This document shows, piece by piece, positions 8,061 to 16,135 of a stretch of DNA of 64,000 nt (the stretch's first letter is position 1; each line of letters starts with the position of its first letter). The notes under the pieces were generated by a model. The model was not told where the DNA came from and ran no database searches. It was given only the letters and a program-made list of their open reading frames with translations. Source of the DNA: PALSA-1353 sp050012375 (GTDB lineage Bacteria; Planctomycetota; Phycisphaerae; Tepidisphaerales; Tepidisphaeraceae); contig JBEKHH010000001.1 in assembly GCA_050012375.1 (NCBI GenBank), positions 1 through 64,000 on the forward strand. Direction: 5' to 3'. A program made the translations under genes and the position numbers.

Positions 8061-8300
8061 ATGACATTGGACACGATCCAAGAGCTTCTTTCCCGCCGGC
8101 CCTTTGAGCCGTTCCAGATCGTCACCAGCAGCGGCAACGTTTATGCCATTCGACATCCCGAAATGGCTTGGCCGATCCGCAATGGCATTTATGTCGGCTT
8201 GGGTGGACACGGTAGGCTTCCGGAGCGAGCCGCCTTTGTGTCCCTGCTTCACATATCTGCCGTTGAAACCTCCGCGAACGGCAGCAGAAGGCGCAAATAG
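8061..8300 (+). CDS. Small hypothetical protein (planctomycete-type)
   Basis: A 79-residue protein, MTLDTIQELLSRRPFEPFQI onward, with a compact beta-rich pattern (SSGNVYAIRHPEMA, YVGLGGHGRLPERA). I recall similar uncharacterised proteins in planctomycetes, where the RRPFEPF...HPEMA pattern recurs, but no function is known. ATG 8061 is chosen over 8046 because it gives the conserved opening. It is 17 bp upstream of the S1-domain gene and may be co-transcribed with it. Confidence 0.6.
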   Translation: MTLDTIQELLSRRPFEPFQIVTSSGNVYAIRHPEMAWPIRNGIYVGLGGHGRLPERAAFVSLLHISAVETSANGSRRRK

Positions 8301-8317
8301 GCCCCCCGAAAGGCAAC

Positions 8318-9547
8318 ATGGCCAAAGATCGAGCGGACGATTCATTTAAGGCAAAGTTCCGGCCCGACGCCGATGCCAAGCTGGATGCCCAGATCGACGC
8401 CGCGCTCCGCGATGTTTCGCTCGATGCGCTCTACGCCTTCGACAAGCCGAGGGCCCCCGAGCCGGCCGGCGGCGACAAGGGCGTGCGGCGGGGAAAGATC
8501 GTCTCCATCGGCAAGGATGATGCGTTCGTCGATTTCGGCGGCAAGAGCCAGGGGATCGTCTCCCTCACTCAATTCGATGAGCTTCCCACCGTCGGGCAGG
8601 AGATGGATTTCAATGTGGATCGCTACGACCAGGCCGAGGGCTTGCTGATCCTCTCGCGCAAGGGTGCGTCGGCGGCGAACGTCTCCTGGGAAACGCTGGA
8701 GGTGGGCCAGATCGTCGATGGCGTCGTCACCGGCGTGAACAAAGGCGGCCTGGAAATCAGCGTCAAGGGAATGCGCGCCTTCATGCCCGCCGGCCAGGTG
8801 GATGTCTATCACGTCCCCGATCTCTCGCAATTCGTGAATCAGAAGATGACGGCCGAGGTGACGGCCTTCGAGCGGCAGGGCAAGAACATCGTTCTTTCAC
8901 GCCGCAATATCATCGAGCGCCAGCGCGAGGAGCAAAAGAAAAAGCTGATGGAGGAACTGGCCGAGGGACAAATCCGCCGCGGAACCGTGCGCAGCGTGCT
9001 CGATTTCGGGGCGTTCATCGACCTGGGCGGAGTCGATGGCCTGCTGCACGTCAGCGAGATGAGCTTTCGCCGCCTGCGCAATCCGGGCGAGGTGGTCAAG
9101 GTCGGCGACGTGCTCGATGTCAAGGTGCTGAAAATCGATCGGGAGACGGGAAAGCTGAGCCTGAGCCTCAAACAGGTCCTCGGCGTCGATCCGTGGTCCG
9201 ATGCGGCGGCCCGATATTCCATCGGCTCGGAGGTGACCGGACGAGTCACCAAGATTCAGAGCTTCGGGGCGTTTATCGAGGTCGAAGAAGGGATCGAGGG
9301 CCTGCTGCCCATCAGCGAGATGAGCCATCAACACATCCGCTCGCCGGACGAAGTGGTCAAGGAGGGGGACACGGTGCGGCTGGTGGTGCTGTCGGTCGAT
9401 CCGGCGGCGCGGCGAATGTCGTTCAGTTTGAAGCAGGCCACTCCCCAGCCCCCGCCCGATGCCCCGGTCGCCGATGCCCCGACCACCGCGGCCCCCGCCC
9501 CTGCCAAGAAAAAACGCCCGCCTCTCCGCGGAGGATTGGATTTTTGA
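8318..9547 (+). CDS. S1 RNA-binding domain protein (RpsA-like, four S1 domains)
   Basis: RNA-binding protein with four S1 OB-fold repeats, at about residues 60-120, 130-205, 220-290 and 305-375. Repeats three and four are the most canonical (VLDFGAFIDLGGVDGLLHVS and IQSFGAFIEVEEGIEGLLPIS); the first two are divergent, as in ribosomal protein S1, where they bind the ribosome. The C-terminus is a Pro/Ala and then basic tail. At 409 residues it is shorter than E. coli S1 (six domains). It may be the S1 equivalent or an extra S1 regulator; no cmk neighbour settles this. AAAGG lies five bases before ATG 8318. Confidence 0.88.
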   Translation: MAKDRADDSFKAKFRPDADAKLDAQIDAALRDVSLDALYAFDKPRAPEPAGGDKGVRRGKIVSIGKDDAFVDFGGKSQGIVSLTQFDELPTVGQEMDFNVDRYDQAEGLLILSRKGASAANVSWETLEVGQIVDGVVTGVNKGGLEISVKGMRAFMPAGQVDVYHVPDLSQFVNQKMTAEVTAFERQGKNIVLSRRNIIERQREEQKKKLMEELAEGQIRRGTVRSVLDFGAFIDLGGVDGLLHVSEMSFRRLRNPGEVVKVGDVLDVKVLKIDRETGKLSLSLKQVLGVDPWSDAAARYSIGSEVTGRVTKIQSFGAFIEVEEGIEGLLPISEMSHQHIRSPDEVVKEGDTVRLVVLSVDPAARRMSFSLKQATPQPPPDAPVADAPTTAAPAPAKKKRPPLRGGLDF

Positions 9548-9558
9548 CTTTTTTTGAA

Positions 9559-11211
9559 ATGGGAATTCCGCGAACCATCCCAGCCGGGCCAGTCTTCGCT
9601 CTGGCGATCGCGTTCTTATGTTGCAACGCGTCCTTCGCGCAAACAACGCAGCCCGAGAACACCGCCGCGCGATGGGTGCAGATGTTCGATCGGGACCAGA
9701 ACGGGTTCACGAATTTCCCGCTTGGCGAAGATTCCAGAATCATCCTTGTCAGTAGCACCGATGGAAGCGATTTCTATGACGGCATGGTCCAGCCGGTGCG
9801 TACGCTGAAGAAGGCGTTATCGCGGGCACGTGTAGGGCATCCGGATCGAATCCTCTTCAAGCGGGGCGATGTCTTTTCCGAAGCCAACCTCATCGACGCC
9901 AACATCGCCCTGCAAGGCCACAGCGCCATCGAGCCGGTCATCATCGGCGCCTATGGCGACGTGAGGCTGCCGCGCCCGGTGCTGGAGTCGCATCTGATTC
10001 TGGGCGGCCGGCGATTGCCTCGGTTCATCGTTTTGCAGGGTCTGGATCTTTACGCCAGCAGCCGGGACCCGGCCGCCAAATCGTTCCAAGTCCACAAGAT
10101 CAACCCGGCCCAGAACCACGGCGTCGATATGGTCTCTGCCGGTGGTTATCTGTGGATCGAAGATTGCCGCTGCCGGGATTTCGAGGGCGGGATGGTGTTG
10201 CAGTCCAAGGAAACGGATTTATTCGACACCCTGATCGTCCGCCGCTGCCAGGTCGTCGATTCCTGGAATTTAGGCTTTTCCTCCGGGATTTACATCGATA
10301 ATTTCAAGAACGTGTTGATCGAGGAGAACCTGTTCGATCACAACGGCTGGGCCGAGGGAGTGCCCGGGGCTGGCAAGACCATTTTCAATCACAACATGTA
10401 TTTGCAGCGCGTGAAAGTGGGGGAGGACCGCCATTTCATCGTCCGCAACAACATCAGCGCCCGGGCCTCGAGCCATGGTTGTCAGATGCGTCCCGGAGGA
10501 TTGCTCCAGAACAATCTGTTTTTGAAAAACCCGCTGGGCGCATATGTGAGCTATGCGCCCTCGGTGGTTCGGGACAACGTCGTGCTGGATGGCGACCGGA
10601 TCGCACCCGGCCTGGAGCGAGGCCAGGGCTTGGAATTTCTCAATTGCCCCACCGTGCTGGCCGAGGGAAACATCGTCGCCCACAAGCCGGATCCCACCAA
10701 CGGCATGGAGGCGATGTCTTATGATCCGTCCAAGCACAATTCGCGTGGGTTGCCGACGGCCGGCGAATTTCGTAACAACGTCGTCTACGACTGGGCGGGC
10801 GTGGCGTTCCGCTTGGCGGCGCCCTCCCAACAGTTATCCGTCCACGACAATTTCTTCCAGCAGCAGGATGATCGGCTGATTGAATTGAAAGCCTGGAAGC
10901 CGTCCTACCTGTTTCGGAATAACCAATATATTTCCGAACGCCATAGCCCATTCCAAATCGCCGGGTGGAATTTGCCTTGGAAAGAGTGGCTGGGCCAGAC
11001 CGGGGACCCTTCGGATTGGGGCCGGACGACTTTCCTCGATCCCTCGCGCGACATCGACAGCTATGCCAAATCCATCGGGCTCAGCGATGCGTCCCTGGAG
11101 GGATTTCTGGCCGCCGCCCGCGAGCAGCGAAGGGGACATTGGGATCAACGGCTGACGGCCCAGGCCGTGAATGATTACATCCGCGCCGGGTTTGCCCGGA
11201 AATCCAAATGA
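9559..11211 (+). CDS. Secreted right-handed parallel beta-helix protein
   Basis: A 550-residue exported protein. After MGIPRTIPAG comes a hydrophobic signal region ending ASFA before QTTQPE. The body has many short asparagine/aspartate-punctuated strands (IYIDNFKNVLIEENLFDHNG, FIVRNNISA), typical of pectate-lyase-like or NosD-like beta-helices that bind or cleave polysaccharides. An early NGFTNFPLGEDSRIILVSST segment is common in planctomycete relatives. Catalytic residues cannot be assigned by eye. The frame is open back to 9193, but ATG 9559 is the first start that gives a signal peptide and avoids a deep overlap with the S1 gene, whose stop is 11 bp upstream. Confidence 0.82.
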   Translation: MGIPRTIPAGPVFALAIAFLCCNASFAQTTQPENTAARWVQMFDRDQNGFTNFPLGEDSRIILVSSTDGSDFYDGMVQPVRTLKKALSRARVGHPDRILFKRGDVFSEANLIDANIALQGHSAIEPVIIGAYGDVRLPRPVLESHLILGGRRLPRFIVLQGLDLYASSRDPAAKSFQVHKINPAQNHGVDMVSAGGYLWIEDCRCRDFEGGMVLQSKETDLFDTLIVRRCQVVDSWNLGFSSGIYIDNFKNVLIEENLFDHNGWAEGVPGAGKTIFNHNMYLQRVKVGEDRHFIVRNNISARASSHGCQMRPGGLLQNNLFLKNPLGAYVSYAPSVVRDNVVLDGDRIAPGLERGQGLEFLNCPTVLAEGNIVAHKPDPTNGMEAMSYDPSKHNSRGLPTAGEFRNNVVYDWAGVAFRLAAPSQQLSVHDNFFQQQDDRLIELKAWKPSYLFRNNQYISERHSPFQIAGWNLPWKEWLGQTGDPSDWGRTTFLDPSRDIDSYAKSIGLSDASLEGFLAAAREQRRGHWDQRLTAQAVNDYIRAGFARKSK

Positions 11212-11295
11212 ACTTCTTTTCCCCTCGCCCCGCTGCGCCGGCAACATTTTTCGTCTTCATTGTGAATCCATGATTCTCCGGCGTTTCCAGGTAGA

Positions 11296-11397
11296 AATTG
11301 AACCGCAGGGCACACAGAGATCGCAGAGACAAACGCGGAGAAGACCTTCAGGCGCCCTCTTCTCCGCGTCTGTCTCAGCGCACTCTGCGGTTCAATT
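11296..11397. repeat. Long imperfect intergenic palindrome between convergent genes
   Basis: The outer arms AATTGAACCGCAG match exactly in inverted orientation, as do the inner arms ACGCGGAGAAGA; the middle is bulged. The hairpin of about 100 nt lies between the 3' ends of two convergent genes. It resembles the accgcagag-type palindromic repeats common in planctomycete intergenes, and could act as a bidirectional terminator or be a MITE-like element. Confidence 0.8.
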
Positions 11398-11473
11398 AGA
11401 CTTTGAAATTAAGGAGCTTGCGCCATTGATGAAAAATGTTGCCATGAGTACATGGAGCCAGGGGAACAGCGGC

Positions 11474-13054
11474 CTACCAAGTATATCGCACTGAATACGT
11501 CACCGTTTTCTCCCCATCGGCCGGCACGTCCACGGGGATGTGAATCGTTCGGAAGTCCTGTTTTTCCCACTTGTCGCTGCTGGCCGTGATTTCCCAATTG
11601 TTCCAGCGATACAGGTTTTCCTTGACGATCACGTGTACCGCTTCCTTCTTGTGATTCCGCAGCTTGATCTCGAAGGATTCGTTGATGACGTGGCCATTGA
11701 AGTTGGCGTTGAAATCAGTCTGGCGACGCTCGCCGACGATGTCGAACGCGCTGCCCAGCTTGATCATGACGTTTTCGTCTTTGGGCGTATGTTGAATGAC
11801 GTCTTCCCCGATGAATTCCCTGGACCCGTCGGCCTCGTCGCGCTTGTAAACACGGATCCGCCCGGCGGGCAGGGGAATGCCCAGGCCGTTGCTCTCGGTG
11901 TTGGTCAGGAGGAGATAGACGTCCACCTTTTTGTTGGAATCCGTGCCCAGGTTCTGATCCAGATTTGGATTGTCAATTGCCCAGAATCGCAGTTGCTGGG
12001 GGACTCCGTAATAAACGTAGGTTTTATCGACCGGCACGTTCAACTTGGGAGCGAACAGCTCGATCTGCTTGGTGCTGTTGTTGGCCAGGGACGTCGTGCG
12101 GCCGAGGGTGTAAAGGTGGTATTCGAAGAATGACTTTTCGGCGAAGCCCGCGGGCGCGACGGCCAAAGCCGCCTGGGACACCATTCGGTCCATCATGTAG
12201 TATTGTTGCGGCGGCTTGATCCGCTGCACGTCGCCGGCGACCAATTTGAGCCTCGCATCCGGATACGCCCCCCCGCTCTGATTCAGGATCGTCACCCACG
12301 CCCCGATGTCCGCGGCGTTATCGTCGGCGTTGACCGTGACGTTGTAATCCGCACGCCAGGTCAGGCTGTCCGTCTGGTACGTCACCTGCGCCAGGTGCGT
12401 CCCGGCTTGGGTGTTGTGAATCTTCCAGACCAACGTGGGCTTGGTGATCAGGCTGGCGTCGGAGCTGGCCAGTTGGATGCCTTCGATTTCCGGGCCGCGC
12501 GTGATCACCTGCACCTTCCCGGCCGCATCCTGCAACACCAGATTCGATGCATCGAAGGAGAGCAGAGTTCCGCTGAGGGTTTCGGCCGGACTGCCGGCGG
12601 CGCCGCGGCGCGCGACCTGGACTTCCTTGCCGAGGTATTTGCCCAGCAGCTTGTCCGCGCTGACCAGATCGTATTCGTAATTCTGCTCCAAAACGCCCGC
12701 GGCATCCGGCGCCGTGAGCGATTGGAATGAAACCGTTGTGGGATCGATGCCGGTGGCCACATCGGTGAAGCGAATCGTGTTGTCGCCCTCATCCAGCTTG
12801 ATTTCGCGGTTTTCGCGCACGATCCCGTAGCCCGGCAGGGGATTCTGCTGAAGGTAATAGGGATTGAAGGTTTGCTGCCGGACAATCTCCTGAGGATCGA
12901 ACGTCGCGGGGTCGGCGTTGCTGTAAATGGTGAGCGAGAATCCCGGCTGTGGCGACAGGGGCGGCGGCTGTGCCGGCTGCGCTGCGGCGCACGCCGCGGC
13001 GGAAACCGAGGCCAGTGCGATCGCCGTCCAGGCAAACAATCGGTTGGAATTCAT
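11474..13054 (-). CDS. Secreted DUF4139 domain protein
   Basis: A 526-residue exported protein with a signal peptide (about 1-25, AAACAAAQPAQPP). The N-terminal third holds a beta-rich segment with RENREIKLDEGDNTIRFTDV and a SIFRFQ-like region; the C-terminal half is DUF4139 (THLAQVTYQTDSLTWRADYN, then DARLKLVAGDV and a YTLGRTTSLANNSTKQIELF region). Bacterial relatives are secreted and uncharacterised; DUF4139 domains are predicted immunoglobulin/beta-sandwich-like mucoidy-associated proteins. CTGGAG lies eight bases before ATG 13054. It is followed by the large palindrome and preceded by the SecD-like gene, which is on the same strand, 83 bp upstream. Confidence 0.88.
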   Translation of the reverse strand: MNSNRLFAWTAIALASVSAAACAAAQPAQPPPLSPQPGFSLTIYSNADPATFDPQEIVRQQTFNPYYLQQNPLPGYGIVRENREIKLDEGDNTIRFTDVATGIDPTTVSFQSLTAPDAAGVLEQNYEYDLVSADKLLGKYLGKEVQVARRGAAGSPAETLSGTLLSFDASNLVLQDAAGKVQVITRGPEIEGIQLASSDASLITKPTLVWKIHNTQAGTHLAQVTYQTDSLTWRADYNVTVNADDNAADIGAWVTILNQSGGAYPDARLKLVAGDVQRIKPPQQYYMMDRMVSQAALAVAPAGFAEKSFFEYHLYTLGRTTSLANNSTKQIELFAPKLNVPVDKTYVYYGVPQQLRFWAIDNPNLDQNLGTDSNKKVDVYLLLTNTESNGLGIPLPAGRIRVYKRDEADGSREFIGEDVIQHTPKDENVMIKLGSAFDIVGERRQTDFNANFNGHVINESFEIKLRNHKKEAVHVIVKENLYRWNNWEITASSDKWEKQDFRTIHIPVDVPADGEKTVTYSVRYTW

Positions 13055-13137
13055 GGTGAATGCTCCAGGTTAAGGAATGTGACCACCGCATGATTAGACG
13101 CGCCGGCTTGAGGAAAGTTCCAGCAGCGTAAGTCGTC

Positions 13138-13857
13138 TCAGTTTCCTGAACCGGCCGGCTTGGTTGCGGTTGGAGGCTCGGACACGGCCGGCGAGCTTTC
13201 GCTGTTGATCGCGTTGATCAGGGAATCTAATTCCTGATCCGTGAATCCGCCCTTGCCTCCGCCGGTAATGATGCCCGAGCCCCCGGTGATCCCGCAGAGC
13301 AGGTTGGGGGCGCTGATGATCTTGTCATCCAGCACGATCGCCAGCCGCGCATGCGCATCCGGAACATCCATATGCTGCTTCACCAATTTGTACCAGCGTG
13401 TGGTCAAATCGCCGAAGAGTTTGCCTCCGGCATCGTCGAATTCGAATCCCACGCCCCGGTCCCCGTCCGGCTGGGTCTGGACCCGCGCGTTCTCCATCCC
13501 CCACTTGCCGCTCTCCTTCGTCATCGACGCATCCGGAGACGTCAGCACCGGCAGGTAATGCTTGCCGTTCCACTCCTTCGTTTCCGGCGGGAAGCCGGGC
13601 CGGTCGAATTCCTCCGGCCGAGCCACTTCCATCCAGCGCATCGAATCGCCCGCCTGCGCCAGCGGCCCCTTCCCCCCGGGCTGCAACCGCGCCTCCATTG
13701 CCTTCAGATCCGCCGGATTGGCCGTGACCGTATCGGCCAGAATATGAAATTCCACGATGCCCGGTCGCGTCGTTGGGGAGGCAGGATCGGCCAACGACGT
13801 CTTGCCCGTGAAAAACATCAGAAACGCCAAACCCAGCAGAACTTTTTTGGGGACCAT
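13138..13857 (-). CDS. Secreted stand-alone paralog of the SecD P1 periplasmic domain
   Basis: A 239-residue protein with a signal peptide (KVLLGLAFLMFFTGKTSLA), then about 185 residues matching residues 290-476 of the SecDF protein encoded at 16136-19558. By eye about 145 of 185 positions are identical, including EFHILAD, KEWNGKHYLPVLTSPDASM and GITGGSGIITGGGKGGF. It lacks all SecD/SecF membrane segments and the N-terminal half of P1, and ends in a Pro/Ala-rich tail. CAGGAG nine bases before ATG 13857 and an intact frame argue that it is expressed. Presumably it is released to the periplasm; whether it helps, competes with or replaces the SecD head is unknown. Confidence 0.9.
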   Translation of the reverse strand: MVPKKVLLGLAFLMFFTGKTSLADPASPTTRPGIVEFHILADTVTANPADLKAMEARLQPGGKGPLAQAGDSMRWMEVARPEEFDRPGFPPETKEWNGKHYLPVLTSPDASMTKESGKWGMENARVQTQPDGDRGVGFEFDDAGGKLFGDLTTRWYKLVKQHMDVPDAHARLAIVLDDKIISAPNLLCGITGGSGIITGGGKGGFTDQELDSLINAINSESSPAVSEPPTATKPAGSGN

Positions 13858-13889
13858 AAGATGGTTCTCCTGAAACTTGAGAAAACGCG

Positions 13890-13915
13890 CTCCCCTTCGG
13901 GTCGCGGCTAAACTT
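13890..13915. repeat. TTTAGCC-palindrome family, inverted copy
   Basis: Reverse complement of the GTTTAGCCGCGACCCGAAGG element at 4118, nearly identical to it. It lies between the divergent SecD-like and ACT-domain genes. Confidence 0.7.
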
Positions 13916-13950
13916 GGTCGGAGAAGGACGAACTATTACATTGTACTGCT

Positions 13951-14472
13951 ATGTCACAATTGATCATAACCGCGGTTGGGCCCGATCGGCCTGGGATTGT
14001 GGGGGAATTGACCGCTCACATTCACGGCGGCGGGGGAAATATTCTGGACTCCCGCATGGTGAATCTGCGCGGTGAGTTCGCGATGCTGATTCTGGTGGAA
14101 GTGCCGGACGCGACCGCCGAGGCCTTGCGCGGCAGCTTGCCGAAAGTCGGCGAGAAGATGGGGCTGCGCCTGGGCGTTTCGGAATTGCACCCCAAGCGCG
14201 CGGGAGTAAGCGGCCTGCCGTTTCGGCTCAAGACCTATTCCATGGATCAGCCGGGGATCGTGGCCAGGCTGTCCCAGGTGCTTCGGGATTACGGAGTGAA
14301 CATCGAGGAATTGTCGGCCCGGCAGGAGTCGGCCCCGTTTTCAGGCTCGCCGCTGTTTTTGACGGAGATGCGCTTGACCGTGCCGGCCGCGGTGCCGCTC
14401 GGAAGGTTGCGCGCGGAATTGGAATCCGTCGGCAACGCCCTGAATTGCGATATCGATCTGGATCCCGCTTGA
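13951..14472 (+). CDS. Two-ACT-domain regulator, GcvR-like
   Basis: A 173-residue protein with two ACT domains, at about 3-75 (QLIITAVGPDRPGIVGELTA) and 90-165 (YSMDQPGIVARLSQVLRDYG), the arrangement of the glycine cleavage system regulator GcvR and related amino acid sensors. Such proteins bind amino acids and act by protein contacts, not DNA binding. No gcv genes are near, so the ligand is not known. The stop overlaps the tgt start (TGATG), implying translational coupling. No clear ribosome binding site precedes ATG 13951. Confidence 0.85.
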   Translation: MSQLIITAVGPDRPGIVGELTAHIHGGGGNILDSRMVNLRGEFAMLILVEVPDATAEALRGSLPKVGEKMGLRLGVSELHPKRAGVSGLPFRLKTYSMDQPGIVARLSQVLRDYGVNIEELSARQESAPFSGSPLFLTEMRLTVPAAVPLGRLRAELESVGNALNCDIDLDPA

Positions 14473-15629
14473 TGCCCAGCAATCAAAAGCCCGTGCGGCT
14501 CGAACTCATTCGGCAAGATCGCGCCGGCGGGGCGCGGCTGGGACGCGTTTCCACGCCGCATGGGGTTTTCGACACCCCCGCGTTCATGCCCGTGGGGACC
14601 CAGGGTTCGATCAAGGGGGTCTTGCCCGATCACGTCGCCCAAACCGGCGCCCAGATCGTTTTGGCCAACACCTATCACCTGATGTTGCGCCCGGGGGAGA
14701 AGACCGTGGCCCAGCTCGGCGGCCTGCATCGCTTCATGGGTTGGGCCGGGCCGATCCTCACCGACAGCGGCGGGTACCAGGTCTTCTCCCTCTCCGATTT
14801 GAATGAAGTTTCGGATTCCGGCGTGAGATTCAAAAGCCACGTCGATGGCAGCGAGACATTCCTGGATGCCGGGCGAAGCATCCAAGTCCAAAACGATCTT
14901 GGCGCGGACATCATAATGGCTCTGGATCAGTGCCCGTCCGGGACGGCTGGGGCGGAAGTCCAACGCCAGGCGGCCGAGCGGACGATCCGGTGGGCCCAGC
15001 AAAGTCTGGCGGCGCACCGGCGGCCCGGTGAGCAGGGGCTGTTCGGCATCGTCCAGGGCGGGGCGGACCTGGACCTGCGCCGCCGCTGCGCCGCGGAACT
15101 GGCGGCCATGGATTTCAGCGGATATGCCATCGGCGGATTGGCCGTCGGGGAGGGTTTTGAGGCGATGAAGACGGTCCTCCGCGAGATTGGGCCCGCCTTG
15201 CCCGCCGATAAGCCCCGCTATCTCATGGGCGTGGGGTTTCCCCGGGACATCGTGGCGGCGGTGGCCGCGGGGATCGATATGTTCGATTGCGTGCTGCCCA
15301 CCCGCAACGGCCGCAATGCCTACGCCTTCACGGCCCACGGGCCGATTCGCCTGCGCAACAGCATCCATCAGCGCGATGCCGGGCCGATTGAGAAGGGGTG
15401 CGACTGCTATGCCTGCCGGAATTTTTCCCGCGGGGCCATCCGCCATTTTTTTTTCGCGGGCGAGATGCTTGGCCCGGTCCTTGTTTCCGTGCATAATATG
15501 CGGTTCTACCAACGGCTGATGGCGGATATTCGTCGGTCGATCGGAGAGGGGAGTTTCGACTCCTTGGTGCGGAGCGATGCGCGCTGTGGCCTGGGCCCCG
15601 GCGCTCCGGCCGCCGAATCCGATGAATGA
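14472..15629 (+). CDS. tgt: Queuine/preQ1 tRNA-ribosyltransferase
   Basis: Exchanges guanine 34 for preQ1 in the anticodon of GUN tRNAs during queuosine synthesis. The TIM-barrel enzyme is complete at 385 residues: substrate-site aspartate in TDSGGYQVFSL, nucleophilic aspartate region in MFDCVLPTRNGRNA, and a zinc site C-x-C-x2-C in CDCYACRNFSRGAIRH with the distal histidine in VSVHNMRFYQ. ATG 14472 overlaps the stop of the ACT gene. It is followed by yajC and secDF, the classic tgt-yajC-secDF order. No queA or other queuosine gene is in the window. Confidence 0.97.
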   Translation: MPSNQKPVRLELIRQDRAGGARLGRVSTPHGVFDTPAFMPVGTQGSIKGVLPDHVAQTGAQIVLANTYHLMLRPGEKTVAQLGGLHRFMGWAGPILTDSGGYQVFSLSDLNEVSDSGVRFKSHVDGSETFLDAGRSIQVQNDLGADIIMALDQCPSGTAGAEVQRQAAERTIRWAQQSLAAHRRPGEQGLFGIVQGGADLDLRRRCAAELAAMDFSGYAIGGLAVGEGFEAMKTVLREIGPALPADKPRYLMGVGFPRDIVAAVAAGIDMFDCVLPTRNGRNAYAFTAHGPIRLRNSIHQRDAGPIEKGCDCYACRNFSRGAIRHFFFAGEMLGPVLVSVHNMRFYQRLMADIRRSIGEGSFDSLVRSDARCGLGPGAPAAESDE

Positions 15630-15683
15630 GCCGCGCGGCTCGCACGCGAGCCGCGCTGAATGAAACTTCAAAAGGAGCGACGC

Positions 15684-16043
15684 TTGAGCATTTTCCAATT
15701 GCTGGCCGACCTGACGCCGACGGCAACCCGTCCCGCCGAGCCCATTCCCTGGTACGCCAATCCCCAGGACATGCTCGTCCTGCTGATCTTCGGGATGCTG
15801 ATGTATTTGTTCTTCGGCTCGCAGAGATCCAAGAAGAAGGAGCAGCAGCTCCGGGACGACATGCTGCGGAACATGAAGCGCGGCGACCGGGTCGTGACGG
15901 CCGGCGGAATCATCGGCACCCTCGTCGATGTGCGCGACGCCGACGTGGTGCTGAAGGTGGACGAGAGTTCCAACACCAAGATCAAGTTCACTCGCGAGGC
16001 GATCAAGCGGGTAGTGACCGAAGATGAATCCGCGACAAAATGA
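15684..16043 (+). CDS. yajC: Preprotein translocase subunit YajC
   Basis: Small single-pass inner-membrane partner of SecDF. I favour TTG 15684 because AAAGGAG lies seven bases upstream; an ATG at 15660 in the same frame has no such site. The protein (119 residues from TTG) has one helix (about 30-47, MLVLLIFGMLMYLFFG) followed by the basic QRSKKKEQQ and the YajC domain signature MKRGDRVVTAGGIIGTLVDV. It lies between tgt and secDF, as in most bacteria. Confidence 0.93.
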   Translation: MSIFQLLADLTPTATRPAEPIPWYANPQDMLVLLIFGMLMYLFFGSQRSKKKEQQLRDDMLRNMKRGDRVVTAGGIIGTLVDVRDADVVLKVDESSNTKIKFTREAIKRVVTEDESATK

Positions 16044-16050
16044 GAAAGGC

Positions 16051-16119
16051 GTCATTTGTCATTGGTCACTTGTCATTTGCGAAGAATCGCGAACTCGCTT
16101 CAACAAGTGACAAATGACA
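16051..16119. repeat. TGACAAATGACC family palindrome, copy 3
   Basis: Left arm of four TGTCATT-type units and a right arm CAAGTGACAAATGACATT are separated by about 25 nt. It occupies almost all the yajC-secDF gap, so a hairpin here would sit in the operon mRNA just before the secDF start. Confidence 0.85.
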
Positions 16120-16135
16120 TTCCTTTAGATTTACC

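Noticed and set aside
9193..9558. Upstream extension of the beta-helix gene
   Set aside because: It would overlap the S1-domain gene by about 350 bp and hide the signal peptide; ATG 9559 fits better.
14289..16055. 588-codon minus-strand frame
   Set aside because: Shadow of tgt and yajC, with no ribosome binding site and no recognisable domain.
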